A model generated the notes under the pieces. The model was not told the origin of the DNA and did no database searches. It saw only the letters and a program-made list of their open reading frames with translations. A program made the position numbers and the translations under genes. A DNA stretch of 64,000 nucleotides from Salvelinus alpinus. Taxonomy: Eukaryota; Chordata; Actinopteri; Salmoniformes; Salmonidae. Positions 1 to 10,864 of the stretch are shown here, piece by piece. Position 1 is the stretch's first letter, and each line of letters opens with the position of its first letter. The stretch is from contig NC_092100.1 in the NCBI RefSeq assembly GCF_045679555.1, forward strand, positions 30,629,106 through 30,693,105, in the 5' to 3' direction.

Positions 1-535
1 TGCAGTTCTATCAAGTATTTATATGAGTTTTATATGCAAAAAAATAAGGTAATTCTCCTTTTGTGCACAGTCATTTGATACGTGATATAGAAAAGTACAA
101 ACTTGGTACATGGGGAGCTATATCTCTGCAGATGATCTGTCTGTCTGGTCAAAATCGCTGATACAGGTCCCCCTCCAACCTCTGGTGGTAAGGATAACTT
201 GTTATTACGTCTCCAGAGAAACCTAGATTCATATAAATGTCCTGTTCATCAAATGACTATAGGCGGAATTATGTGTCGGTTTTTAAAAGTCCATATTGAT
301 ACAGGAACACTTAACAATGATTTTGATTTATTGAGAACAAGCGGACTGACAAAGTCATGATGATGCTGTCTACACACAATACACAAACAGATGGAGAAAT
401 GTTGTTTTTCATGAGAAGGCATGATGAACCACTCTTGTAATGCGCTCCAGCATTCAACGCAGTTTTTTCCTACCTGAAAATTGAGACCCGACGTATCATT
501 CCTTGTAAAGACTGAGGGGTAGTATGAGGTGAGTT
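1..535. other. igf1r intron, no recognised feature
   Basis: AT-rich sequence with no recognisable exon, repeat family or RNA gene. It lies upstream of the penultimate igf1r coding exon and is taken as igf1r intron DNA because the next host exon downstream is in the same gene. Confidence 0.4.
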
Positions 536-1400
536 TTGCACTCTTTCATGGAGAAATATTTGGGACCGGTATGTTCACAATCTGAAAAGGGTGAAGGAGA
601 CGAGGAGTGGGGCTGCCTCTGGTGTGTCCTCCACCGATTTTCAGACAACTGGATTGGCTTCGTGTTCACGGGAGACATCGTCAGACAGACACAGACAAAA
701 ATATGCCAGAAACGGTATGTACTCGTCATGCAACTGAGTCCTTTTGTATAGTCAGTGTGTGTGTTTGTGACCTTATGCTTAGCAGACATAGTTAGAACAT
801 GTGAAATCAGTTGTTTTCTGGATGGGAGAAATTGTGAGTGGGAAATATTCAGTGCCTGTGTTATCATAATGATTAGCAGGCTAGTTCAAACATCAGAAAA
901 CAGACAGTGTGTTGTGTTAAGTAGATTGAGATGTTGATGAAATCAGTTATTTGGGGTAAACATTTTAACTCAAAGGAGCCAATGGAGATGTTTTAAGATT
1001 GCTTACATTGTATTCTAATACATTCGCCATCTCCTTGTTGGTGTTGGAGGGAGTAGTGTTTTGGACAGTCCAGAGACGGAGCTGAGCCCTGAGGGCCCAT
1101 CTACAGGTGGTTCATCATGCCTTCTCACCAACACCCAACCCACCGTCCAGGCGCACCCTTTTCTCTTCCCTGAAACTCCATCAACCTCTACCCCATCTCC
1201 CCGACCCAGATCCAATGGCCGGAAGAGGAAGGCAACTGAGGATCCTTTGGACACTGACATTATGCAGCGGGTGGATGACTTAAAGAAACGGCAGCAGGAG
1301 TTACAGAAACAGCAGCAGTGTTCAGCAAAGGCTGTCTACAACGTCATGGTACCATGGATGGTGTCTATTCCTGCTGATCAGTCTCCCGTTTGTCTCACCC
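536..1400 (+). pseudogene. Harbinger-type DNA-binding protein remnant (MADF/Myb-like)
   Basis: A plus-strand frame around 555-702 reads NIWDRYVHNLKRVKETRSGA, which resembles the end of a MADF or Myb/SANT-like DNA-binding domain. A second open stretch (1061-1390) has a Ser/Pro-rich linker, a basic NGRKRKATEDP segment and a Gln-rich helix (VDDLKKRQQELQKQ). In PIF/Harbinger transposons a Myb-like protein of this kind is encoded beside a separate transposase, and a Harbinger transposase fragment lies at 4371-4754 on the opposite strand. The two pieces sit about 300 bases apart in different frames, so either an intron separates them or the gene is broken. The 3' part is cut by the Tc1 inserted from 1496. 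Alternative: a fragment of a domesticated MADF gene. Confidence 0.45.
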
Positions 1401-2483
1401 CAAAAAATATGTTGTTGTGGGCTTTTTTTTCTTATTCATACGTTAAGGTCGTGGGTAATTTCCTAGATTTTTTTGGTGCATGTTTCTTATACTTGCAGTG
1501 CTTTCGGAAAGTGTTCAGACCCCTTTGCTTTTTCCACATTCTGTTATGTTACAGCCTTATTCTGAAATGTATTACATAATTCCCCCCCCCCCCTCATCAA
1601 TCTACACACAATACCTCATAATGACAAAGCAAAAACAGGTTTTTATAAATTTGAGCAAATTTGTTAAAAATAATGATATCACATTTACATAAGTATTCAG
1701 ACCCTTTACTCAGTACTTTGTTTAAGCATCTTTGGCAGCGATTACAGCCTTGATTCTTCTTGCGTATGACGCTACAAGCTTGGCACACATGTATTTGGGG
1801 AGTTTCTCCCATTCTTCTCTGCAGATCCTCTCAAGCTCTGTCAGGTTGGATGGGCAGTGTCGCTGCAACGCTATTTTCAAGTCGCTACAGAGATGTTCGA
1901 TCGGGTTCAAGTCCAGGCTCTGGCTGGGCCACTCAAGGACATTCAGAGACTTGTTCCGAAGCCACTCCTACATTGTCTTGGCTGTGTGCTTAGGGTCGTT
2001 GTCCTGTTGGAAGGTGAACCTTCGCCCCAGTCTAAGGTCCTGAGTGCTCTGGAGCAGGTTTTCATCAAGGATCTCTCTGTACTTTGCTCCGTTCATCTTT
2101 CCCTTGATCCTGACTAGTCTCCCAGTCCCTGCCACTGAAAAACATTCCCACAGCATGATGCTGCCACCAGCATTCTTCACCGTAGGGATGGTGCCAGGTT
2201 CCCTCCAGACGTGACGCTTGGCATTCAAAGAGTTCAATCTTGGTTTCATCAGACCAGAGAATTGTGTTTCTCATGGTCTGAGAGTCCTTTAGGTGCCTTA
2301 TGGTAAACTCCAAGTGAGCTGTCATGTGCCTTTTTACTGACAGGTGTGTGCCTTTCCAAATCATGTCCAATCAATTGAATTTACCACAGGTGGACACCAA
2401 TCAAGTTAAAGAAACATCATCAATGGAAACAGGATGTTCCTGAGCTCAATTTCAAGTCTCATAGCAAAGGTTTTGAATATATA

Positions 2484-3556
2484 CAGTGGGGAGAACAAGT
2501 ATTTGATACACTGCCAATTTTGCCGGTTTTCCTACTTACAAAGCATGTAGAAGTCTGTAATTGTTATCATAGGTACACTTCAACTGTGAGAGACGGAATC
2601 TAAAACAAAAATCCAGAAAATCACATTGTATGATTTTTAAGTAATTAATTAGCATTTTATTGCATGACATAAGTATTTGATACATCAGAAAATCAGAAGT
2701 TAATATTTGGTACAGAAACCTTTGTTTGCAATTACAGAGATCATACGTTTCCTGGTTTGCACACACTGCAGCAGGGATTTTGGCCCACTCCTCCATACAG
2801 ACCTCCAGATCCTTCAGGTTTTGTGGCTGTCGCTGGGCAATACGGACTTTCAGCTCCCTCCAAAGATTTTCTATTGGGTTCAGGTCTGGAGACTGGCTAG
2901 GCCACTCCAGGACCTTGAGATGCTTCTTACAGAGCCACTCCTTAGTTGCCCTGGCTGTGTGTTTCGGGTCGTTGTCATGCTGGAAGACCCAGCCACGACC
3001 CATCTTCAATGCTCTTACTGAGGGAAGGAGGTTGTTGGCCAAGATCTCGCGATACATGGCCCCATCCATCCTCCCTTCAATACGGTGCAGTCGTCCTGTC
3101 CCCTTTGCAGAAAAGCATCCCCAAAGAATGATGTTTCCACCTCCATGCTTCACGGTTGGGATGGTGTTCTTGGGGTTGTCCTCATCCTTTTTCTTCCTCC
3201 AAACACGGCGAGTGGAGTTTAGACCAAAAAGCTCTATTTTTGTCTCATCAGACAACATGACCTTCTCCCATTCCTCCTCTGGATCATCTGGATCAATGAT
3301 CTCTGTAATTGCAAACAAAGGTTTCTGTACCAAATATTAAGTTCTGCTTTTCTGATGTATCAAATACTTATGTCATGCAATAAAATGCAAATGAATTACT
3401 TAAAAATCATACAATGTGATTTTCTGGATTTTTGTTTTAGATTCCGTCTCTCACAGTTGAAGTGTACCTATGATAAAAATGACAGACCTCTACATGCTTT
3501 GTAAGTAGGAAAACCTGCAAAATCGGCAGTGTATCAAATACTTGTTCTCCCCACTG
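2484..3556 (-). mobile_element. Nested Tc1-like transposon (family B), fold-back form
   Basis: It begins CAGTGGGGAGAACAAGTATT and ends with the exact complement, with TA on each side (2482-2483, 3557-3558). The inverted repeats extend about 265 bases, from 2484 to about 2748 and from about 3293 to 3556. This is because the left-hand 3' end of the gene reappears inverted at the right, where the 5' UTR and DNA-binding half of the transposase should be. Only the catalytic half of the transposase remains. Confidence 0.88.
2757..3290 (-). pseudogene. Tc1 transposase, catalytic half only
   Basis: A minus-strand open frame carries the DDE-type catalytic domain: [10 protein letters not shown] (first Asp), [27 protein letters not shown] (second Asp), and [16 protein letters not shown] (Glu). 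The N-terminal paired-type helix-turn-helix region is absent; the frame instead starts in the inverted 3' segment. Without DNA binding it cannot be an autonomous transposase. The catalytic residues themselves look intact. Confidence 0.8.
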
Positions 3557-3990
3557 TATGTAAATACGGTGTTTCTGTTTTTTATTTTTAATACATTTGC
3601 AAAAATGTCTAAAAACCTGTTTTCGCTTTGTCATTGTGGGGTATTGTGTGTAGATTGATGAGGAAAAAATGTAATGTAATCAATTTTAGAATAAGGGTGT
3701 AACGTAACAAAATGTGGAATAAGGAAGGGATCTGAATACTTTCCGATTGCACTGTATTTCCTCATTCACATGTTACAGGTGTTTACTTAGTTTTTTTCTC
3801 TTATTTCCCCTTTCATCACACTTTTCACCTGTATATTGCATTGTTTTACATTGCACAATTTTCCTCTTGTGATAGTAACTGCATATCTAAAAGGCTTGCA
3901 AATGTATTTGTCTGGTTATTTGTACTTGTGGCAGAAAATATTACGGTTTTGAATCAGTCACTCAGTAAACTTGCACTGCTTTGTACATGA

Positions 3991-4203
3991 GCTATGTAGA
4001 TGAGGTTAATGTATTGGACACATCCATGTACCAAAGCAGGAAGGTCTCCATTGAAAGGCCACTACACATGACCATGTACAAACTTGTGTTATGTAGATGA
4101 GGTTAATGTCTGGAAGGCCTAGACTTTTTATCTCCAGCTGGATGGCCTTTCTCACCCATTTACCATAGCAGGAATGTTCTCATTGAAAGGCCACTTCACA
4201 TAA
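3991..4203. repeat. Imperfect local duplication (about 100 bp units)
   Basis: The string TATGTAGATGAGGTTAATGT occurs at about 3993 and again at about 4090. The following segment with CATTGAAAGGCCACT also recurs (near 4050 and 4182), with about 33 extra bases in the second copy. Function unknown. The rest of 3755-4370 shows nothing recognisable. Confidence 0.6.
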
Positions 4204-4370
4204 CACAAGGTTAGGTAAAACGAAAACACGGACGACGTGATAGTACTCTTTATTGTGATTTGTAAAGTGTGAATAAGAAAAACACCTAAATCCAAACAGC
4301 AAAACCAAATTGTGTAGCTCACAACATGAAACAAACAGTCATCAACCAGAAGAAGAGAATGTATGTGTGC

Positions 4371-4754
4371 TTATGTTTTCCAAACCACAACAACATTTAC
4401 TGTAGGGTTCCATGTGTAATAGCAACATCTTGGAAAGACACTTGACCTGCTGGTGTGAGGAAGTAGTCCTTGAGGTTGTTGAACATGTCTATAGCCACTC
4501 TGGTTGCCCTGTCTGCTGACATGTTTCTTGGGTCCAGGAAGCTGGTGTCCCCTTTGCTGTGTGCTGCCACTCGCCAAAAACCAAATGGTCACAGACAGCC
4601 TTTCTGCAGCACTTACGGGCAAGCTGTGAGTTCTCTCGTGCGAGATGTGAGGGGCAAGCCGCTGAAGCAAGTCGTAAAATCTGTCAACCGACATCCGAAA
4701 GTATTGAAAATGTCTTTCCATGTCAATGTTTGACAAGAGACGTGCATTCTCCAT
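4371..4754 (-). pseudogene. Harbinger (HARBI1-like) transposase N-terminal fragment
   Basis: The minus-strand frame contains HFQYFRMSVDRFYDLLQRLA, then HISHERT, AAERLSVTIWFLASGSTQQ. This is the typical N-terminal part of PIF/Harbinger transposases (an FRM..F..LL..L.P segment followed by ..ERL.VTL.FLATG). After this point the frame loses similarity and runs into unrelated sequence, and the DDE catalytic core is missing, so it is a truncated remnant. It is convergent with the DNA-binding protein fragment at 536-1400, as expected for a two-gene Harbinger element split by later insertions. Confidence 0.7.
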
Positions 4755-4861
4755 CGTTCCCTCTTGTAGTGTTCAGTGGACACATTTTCTCAGCCTTTGT
4801 GTTCTTTACCTCCTTAGTCGTAGTAACAGTTCAAGCTCTAGCAATTTCAATGAAAAAAGAG

Positions 4862-5109
4862 TGTCACGTATACTCCCTCTCACATGTCACCATCGTCAAG
4901 CGCACCTGCTCCCCATGACACTCACCTGGACTCCATCACCTCCTTGATTATCTTCCCTACATCTGTCACTCCCCTTGGTTCTTTCCTCAGGTGTTATTGA
5001 CTCTGTATCATGTCGGTGTGTTGTTTGTGTTTCGTGTTTATTGTTTTGTTTATTTATTAAAACACTCATTCCCTGTACTTGCTTCCCGATTCTCAGTGCA
5101 CTAGTTACA
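4862..5109. mobile_element. Solo LTR with 5-bp target duplication
   Basis: The segment starts TGTCACG and ends GTTACA (TG...CA), 248 bases. It is flanked on both sides by AAGAG (4857-4861 and 5110-5114), a perfect 5-bp target duplication. No internal retrotransposon sequence is present, so it is a single LTR left by recombination. Gypsy-type LTRs in salmonids often start TGTCACG; family assignment is inference. Confidence 0.75.
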
Positions 5110-5114
5110 AAGAG

Positions 5115-5880
5115 ACATGTTTGCTTCTGTAGCTAAACAATTGTGTCATAAAGCATAGAATACCAGACTAGCCTGACATGTAGCTAGCATTTGTAAACAG
5201 GCATATAACAAACGTCGTCGCTAGCTAGTCAAAAAGAGTTCCTCGGCCCCTCTTGCTTGGTAAGCTTCTCTGGCTCCCCAAGCCCCTAGTGGATTTACAC
5301 TACACAAGGTGGACTTGTTGCTCCCCAAAAAACACCTCCACCCTCGTGCATGTACGCACGTCGATCAACATAGTGAAGCTTTGAGCCGCCTTTAGATCCC
5401 ACAACAGCGGGGGAAATATGGCTTAAGAGAGCTAACAAATAATCATTGGCAACGATGAACTCGTAGTTATTTTGTGTCAAGCTTAGGTTTAAGTTTTGTT
5501 TTCTTTTGCAGTTCCTTAGTGGTCTCTAGGTAGTATACAGGCTCATTGTATGGATAAAATATGGATAATTCAAAATTACACAGACATATACATTTGTCCT
5601 TATTTGATTAATATATGTAGCATGAATTTATGAATAAATGTTTATTCTGTTCTTTGCACAATCGGCTTCCCACTGTTAGAGAACAGTCTTACTCAACATT
5701 ACACAATGCAGCACCATCCTTGTAAAGCACTGCCAGAGACTATTTACATGCCCTGCTGGGCCCTGTGTATGGATGTTTTTGCCTGTATTACCCTGCATGG
5801 TCCTACTACAGTATGCTGCTGATGATGGAAGATGCCATTTCCATCGCTTTTCACTAGGCCTGGACAAGAGGAACACCTAC
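5115..5880. other. igf1r intron, no recognised feature
   Basis: No exon, repeat end or RNA gene is recognised between the solo LTR and the LINE fragment. Short open frames here have no family motifs. Confidence 0.35.
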
Positions 5881-7195
5881 AGTATGTGAAAATGCTGTTC
5901 ATTGACTAGAGTTCAGCATTCAACACTATTGTTCCCTCCAAGGTCGACACCAAGCTCAGAGCCCTGGGACTGGAAACCACTGTCTGCAACTGAATCCTGG
6001 ACTTCCTGACGGTGGTCTGCACAGGCTGTGTGGATTGGAAACAACACCTCCTCCACACTGACTCTTAACACAGGGGAACCCCAGGGGTGTGTCCTCAGCC
6101 CTCTGCTGTAGTCCCTGTTCACCCACGACGGCATGGCTTTGCACGACTCCAACTCCTTCATCAAGTTTGCTGATGACATCAGAGTTGTAGGCCTGATAAC
6201 CAACAACGACGAGTCAGCCTATAGGGAGGAGGTAAGTGAACTGCCATTGTGCTGCCAGGACAACAACTTCTACCTCAACATCAGCAAAACAAAAGTTGTT
6301 GATTGTTGACTTCAGGAAGCAGAGGGAACATACCATGATCCACATCAATTGGACTGCAGTCGAGAGAGTCAGCAGTTTTAAGTTTCTCGGCGTCCACATC
6401 ACTGAGGACTTGAGATGGACCAACAACACCACCACTCTTGTCAAGAGGGTGCAACAGATAACTAAAGTTTAAATAAAACAATTAAAATAAAAACAGCGTG
6501 TCTACTTCCTAAGGGCGGCTAAAGAAATTCAGCATGCTAGCCCGGGTCCTCTCCAAATACTACCGCTGCACAATCGAGAGCGTCTTGACCGGTTGCATCA
6601 CGGCCTGGTATGGGAATTGCTCGGTCTATGACCGCAAGGCCCTCCAGCGGGTGGTGAAGATGGCCTTGTACATCACTGGGACCATACTTCCATCCATTCA
6701 GGACATCTACTTGAAGCTGTGCCCGAGGAAGGCCCGCAGCATCATCAAGGACCCCACACACCCCAGCCACACTTGAACTGGACTGACCACCTGCACTGAC
6801 TCTCCGCACCTTAGCTTAGCTCACGTGCACTTACTCATGCAAACTCCCACACAGACACACATGCATGTACGCACGCACGCACGTCACATCACATCACATC
6901 TGCTGCTACCAGACTCTTATTATTATTGCTAAATACTGCACAATTTAAACACTTGCCCCCCAATCCCCCCATCCCCAAAACTGGTAAATATTGGACAATA
7001 AATTGTGCTTTCCTGTATTATACTTATACAAATATTTATATATTCTACTGAGCCATTTACTTTATGTTCGTATTCTTATCTTGTATTATTTGTTATTGTT
7101 GTTGCATTGTCGAGAAGGAGCCTGCAAGTAAGCATTTCACTGGACAGTGTATACCATTTCTATCCTATATATACAACTAATAAAACTTGAAATAA
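5881..7195 (+). mobile_element. Non-LTR retrotransposon (LINE) 3' fragment
   Basis: Broken plus-strand frames carry reverse-transcriptase motifs of the L2/Rex1-like group: [30 protein letters not shown]-region remnants, SFKFLGVHITEDLRW, then IESVLTGCITAWYGNCSVYD and ARSIIKDPTHPSH near the C-terminus. Stops and frameshifts are frequent. The 3' end carries the usual tail (AAGGAGCCTGCAAGTAAGCA), ending in TAAAACTTGAAATAAAAAAT. The 5' end is truncated. Confidence 0.8.
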
Positions 7196-7215
7196 AAAAT
7201 GTGTGTTGTTTCTAA

Positions 7216-7383
<168 letters not shown>

Positions 7384-7903
7384 TGAGTCCCCTGCTCTTT
7401 CTTTCAATGTCACTCTTGCTCTGGGACTGAGTCAGACGCAGGAGAATCAATTTCTCAATGACAGTCTTAGCCACACCTTTCAATATGTGGTGTTTTTCCT
7501 ATTGTCTGTTCCACTGTTAGGATTATTCCTTAGGTGCATTTTCTGAAGATATTGTCCTCTAGTACCAGCTCACTGTCATTGTTAAATAAAGGTGGAAAAA
7601 AATATATACAAAAAAAATGACAGAACCCTCACTAATCGGGAATGAGTGGCATCTTTCACACACGGGCCGTGGCATCCCTTCCATGGACCTTGGCTTACTG
7701 CTGAGGAGGGAGCTCCCGTAACACCAGCTGAGCATGTGGGCCATGATGTCACTGTGCTCCATTTAACCTGTGATGTAAATGTCACCAGTCAGGCCTTCGC
7801 TTGGCTCCCCACTGGCATATGGCTCTCATTATATAGTACACACATTTGGCCCCTCAACTCTAAATAGTAGCTGCAAGGGAAATATTGGCAGATTTAGCAA
7901 AGG

Positions 7904-10262
7904 AACCTTTATTCAATTGAACCTTTATTTAACCAGGTAGGTCAGTTGAGAACAAGTTCTCATTTAGAACTGCGACCTGGCCAAGATAAAGCAAAGCAGT
8001 GCGACAAAAACAACAACACAGAGTTACACATAAACAAACGTCAGTCAATAACACAATAGAAAAATCTATAAACAGTGTGTGAAAATGTAGAAAAGTAGAT
8101 AGGTAAGGCAATAAATAGGCCATAGAGGCGAAATAATTACAATTTAGCATTAACACTGGAGTGATGGATCTGCAGATGATGATGTACAAGTAGAGATACT
8201 GGGGGGCAAAAGAGCAAGAGGATAAGTAACAATATAGGGCTGAGGTAGTTGGGTGTGCTATTTACAGATGGGCTGTGTACAGGTGCAATGATCAGTAAGC
8301 TGCTCTGACAGCTGATGCTTAAAGTTAGAGAGGGAGATATATGACTCCAGCTTCAGTGATTTTTGCAATTTGTTCCAGTCATCGGCAGCAGAGAACTGGA
8401 AGGAAAGGCGGCCAAAGGGAGGGTTGGCTTTGGGGATGACCAGTGAAATATACCTGCTGGAGCGCGTGCTACGGGTGGGTGTTGCTATGGTGACCAGTGA
8501 AATATACCTGCTGGAGCGCGTGCTACGGATGGGTGTTGCTATGGTGACCAGTGAAATATACCTGCTGGAGCGCGTGATACGGGTGGGTGTTGCTATGGTG
8601 ACCAGTGAGCTGAGATAAGGCGGAGCTTTACCTAGCAAAGACTTATAGATGACCTGGAGCCAGTGTGTTTGGCGACGAATATGTAGTGAGGGCCAGCCAA
8701 CGAGAGCATACAGGTCGCAATGGTGGGTAGTATATGGGGCTTTGGTGACAAAACGGATGGCACTGTGATAGACTACATCCAGTTTGCTGAGTGGAGTGTT
8801 GGAAGCTATTTTGTAAAGGATCGGAAGGATAGTCAGTTTTACAAGGGTATGTTTGGTAGCATGATTAAAGGAGGCTTTGTTGCGAAATAGGAAACCCACT
8901 CTAGATTTAATCTTAGATTGGAGATACTTAATGTGAGTCTGGAAGGAGAGTTTACAGTCTAACCAGACACCTAGGTATTTGTAGTTGTCCACATATTCTA
9001 AGTCAGAACCGTCCAGAGTAGTGATGCTAGTCGGGCGGGAGGTTGCAGGCAGCAATCGGTTGAAGAGCATGCACTTAGTTTTACTAGCATTTGAAAGCAG
9101 TTGGAGGTCATGGTAGGAGTGTTGTATGGCATTGAAGCTCGTTTGGAGGTTTGTTAGCACAGTGTCCAAAGAAGGGCCAGATGTATACAGAATGGTGTCG
9201 TCTGCGTAGAGGTGGATCAGAGAATCACCAGCAGCAAGAGCGACATCATTGATATATACAGAGAAAAGAGTCGGCCCGAGAATTGAACCCTGTGGCACCC
9301 ACATAGAGACTGCCAGAGGTCCGGACAACAGGCCCTCCGATTTGACACACTAAACTCTATCTGAGAAGTAGTTGGTGAACCAGGCGAGGCAGTCATTTGA
9401 GAAGCCAAGGCTATTGAGTCTGCCGATAAGAATGCGGTGATTGACAGAGTCGAAAGCCTTGGCCATGTCGATGAAGACGGCTGCACAGTACTGTCTTTTA
9501 TTGATGGCGGTTATGATATCGTTTAGGACCTTGAGCGTGGCTGAGGTGCACCCATGACCAGCTCGGAAACCAGATTGCATAGTGGAGAAGGTACGGTGGG
9601 ATTCTAAATGGTCGGTGATCTGTTTGTTATCTTGGCTTTCGAAGATTTTAGAAAGGCAGGGCAGGATGGATATAGGTCTATAACAGTTTTGTCTAGAGTG
9701 GGGATGACCGCGGCAGCTTTCCAATCTTTAGGGATCTCAGACGATACGAAAGAGAGGTTGAATAGGCTAGTAATAGGGGTTGCAACAATTTCTGTGGATA
9801 GTTTTAGAAAGAGAGGGTCCAGATTGTCTAGCCCAGCTGATTTGTATGGATCCAGATGTTGCAGCTCTTTCAGAACATCAGCTGTCTGGATTTGGGTGAA
9901 GGAGAAGTGTGTGTGTGTGTGGGGGGGGGGCTTGGGAAAGTTGCTGCAGGGGGTGCTGAGATGTTGGGCGGGGTAGGGGTAGCCAGGTGGAAAGCATGGC
10001 CAGCCATGGAAAAATGCTTATTTATCGGTGGTGACAGGGTTTCCTATCCTCAGTGCAGTGGGCAGCTGGGAGGAGGTGCTCTTATTCTCCATGGACTTTA
10101 CATTGTCCCAAAACTTTTTGGAATTAGTGCTACAGGATGCAAATTTCTGTTTGAAAAGTTGCATATTGCGGGGGCTATTTAATGCTAATGCAGAACGCCA
10201 CAGGATGTTTTTGTGCTGGTCAAGGGCAGTCAAGTCTGGGGTAAACCAAGGGCTATATCTGT
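7904..10262 (-). mobile_element. LINE (non-LTR retrotransposon), 5'-truncated, degenerate
   Basis: The minus strand encodes most of a reverse transcriptase in several frames. Downstream of ELQHLDP and LDNLDPLFLKL come FRAGHGCTSATLKVLNDII, AVFIDMAKAFDSVNHRILI, VPQGSILGPTLFSVYINDV, HLYADDTILYTS (YADD active site) and the C-terminal FNHATKHTLVKLTILPILY. The frame is broken near 9330-9350 and 9720. The 3' UTR at 7904-8257 includes AACCTTTATTTAACCAGG, a sequence also used as a tail by salmonid SINEs. Inserted antisense within the igf1r intron. Confidence 0.85.
8438..8599 (-). repeat. 54-bp triplication inside the LINE reverse-transcriptase ORF
   Basis: Three head-to-tail 54-base units start at 8438, 8492 and 8546, and a fourth begins at 8600 (GACCAGTGA). 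Each encodes an 18-residue block of the type SLVTIATPTRSTRSSRYI, so the frame is kept. Units differ from each other by one or two bases. Confidence 0.9.
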
Positions 10263-10265
10263 TCT

Positions 10266-10266
<1 letters not shown>

Positions 10267-10305
<39 letters not shown>
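10267..10305. repeat. (GA)n microsatellite
   Basis: About 19 uninterrupted AG units at the 5' edge of the LINE. A second, impure GA-rich tract with a repeated AGAAGAAGACAACG motif lies at 10740-10803. Confidence 0.95.
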
Positions 10306-10309
<4 letters not shown>

Positions 10310-10864
10310 CGGTCTGTCTGGGTCTTGGTCTGGTCTTGTCCTGTCTTGTCTGGGAAAGTGGAATGGAACAGCCTCCCTAGCTGTCAGGCGGCTCTGCTGT
10401 GTACATGCATTTCTCCTCTCTGCCTCTGATCTCAATGCGAAGGCATTCCCCCTTTCCCTCACCTTACAGAGAGGGGAGAGAGGGGCGGGTGTTATGCAGA
10501 CACAAACCTTGGGTTTCTATGGCAGCCTCACAGTGGTGTCCTGATTGCAAGAGAGTGTGAATTGTGTTACGCAGGGGAGGGGGAGAGTGTGGGGTGGGGG
10601 AGGGTTTGTACTGGAAAGGTTGCCACTGCTGGTAGCCTCTCCTGTAGTGAGTTAGAGGAGAGTTACAGTACGGAGACCTGCAGAGCCAGGAGCCAGCAAG
10701 GGCTGCAGAACAATGCTGTAGTCAGTCTGAAGAAAGAGGGGGATTGAGAGAGAAGAAGACAACGAGAGAGAAGAGAAGAAGAGAAGAGAGAGAAGAAGAC
10801 AACGATAACATAATTTTAAAAAGTATGAGTCATATTTGAAATGTTTTCCCATTTTTACCATATA

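Larger units (their letters stand above)
1496..3754 (-). mobile_element. Tc1-like transposon (family A), interrupted by a second Tc1
   Basis: The ends are inverted repeats of the salmonid type that reads CAGTGCTTTCGGAAAGTGTT on the left and its complement on the right (ACTTTCCGATTGCACTG). Minus-strand transposase pieces lie between 2370 and 1722: [35 protein letters not shown], then NPIEHL and CREEWEKLPKYMCAKLVASY. Frameshifts and stops separate them, so no functional enzyme is encoded. A different Tc1 sits inside at 2484-3556. Confidence 0.85.

Noticed and set aside
2726-3340. 204-codon plus-strand ORF
   Set aside because: Opposite strand of the Tc1 transposase, without domain features.
10028-10429. 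133-codon ORF with an Arg-Glu repeat
   Set aside because: Antisense of the LINE reading through the GA microsatellite; no family motif.
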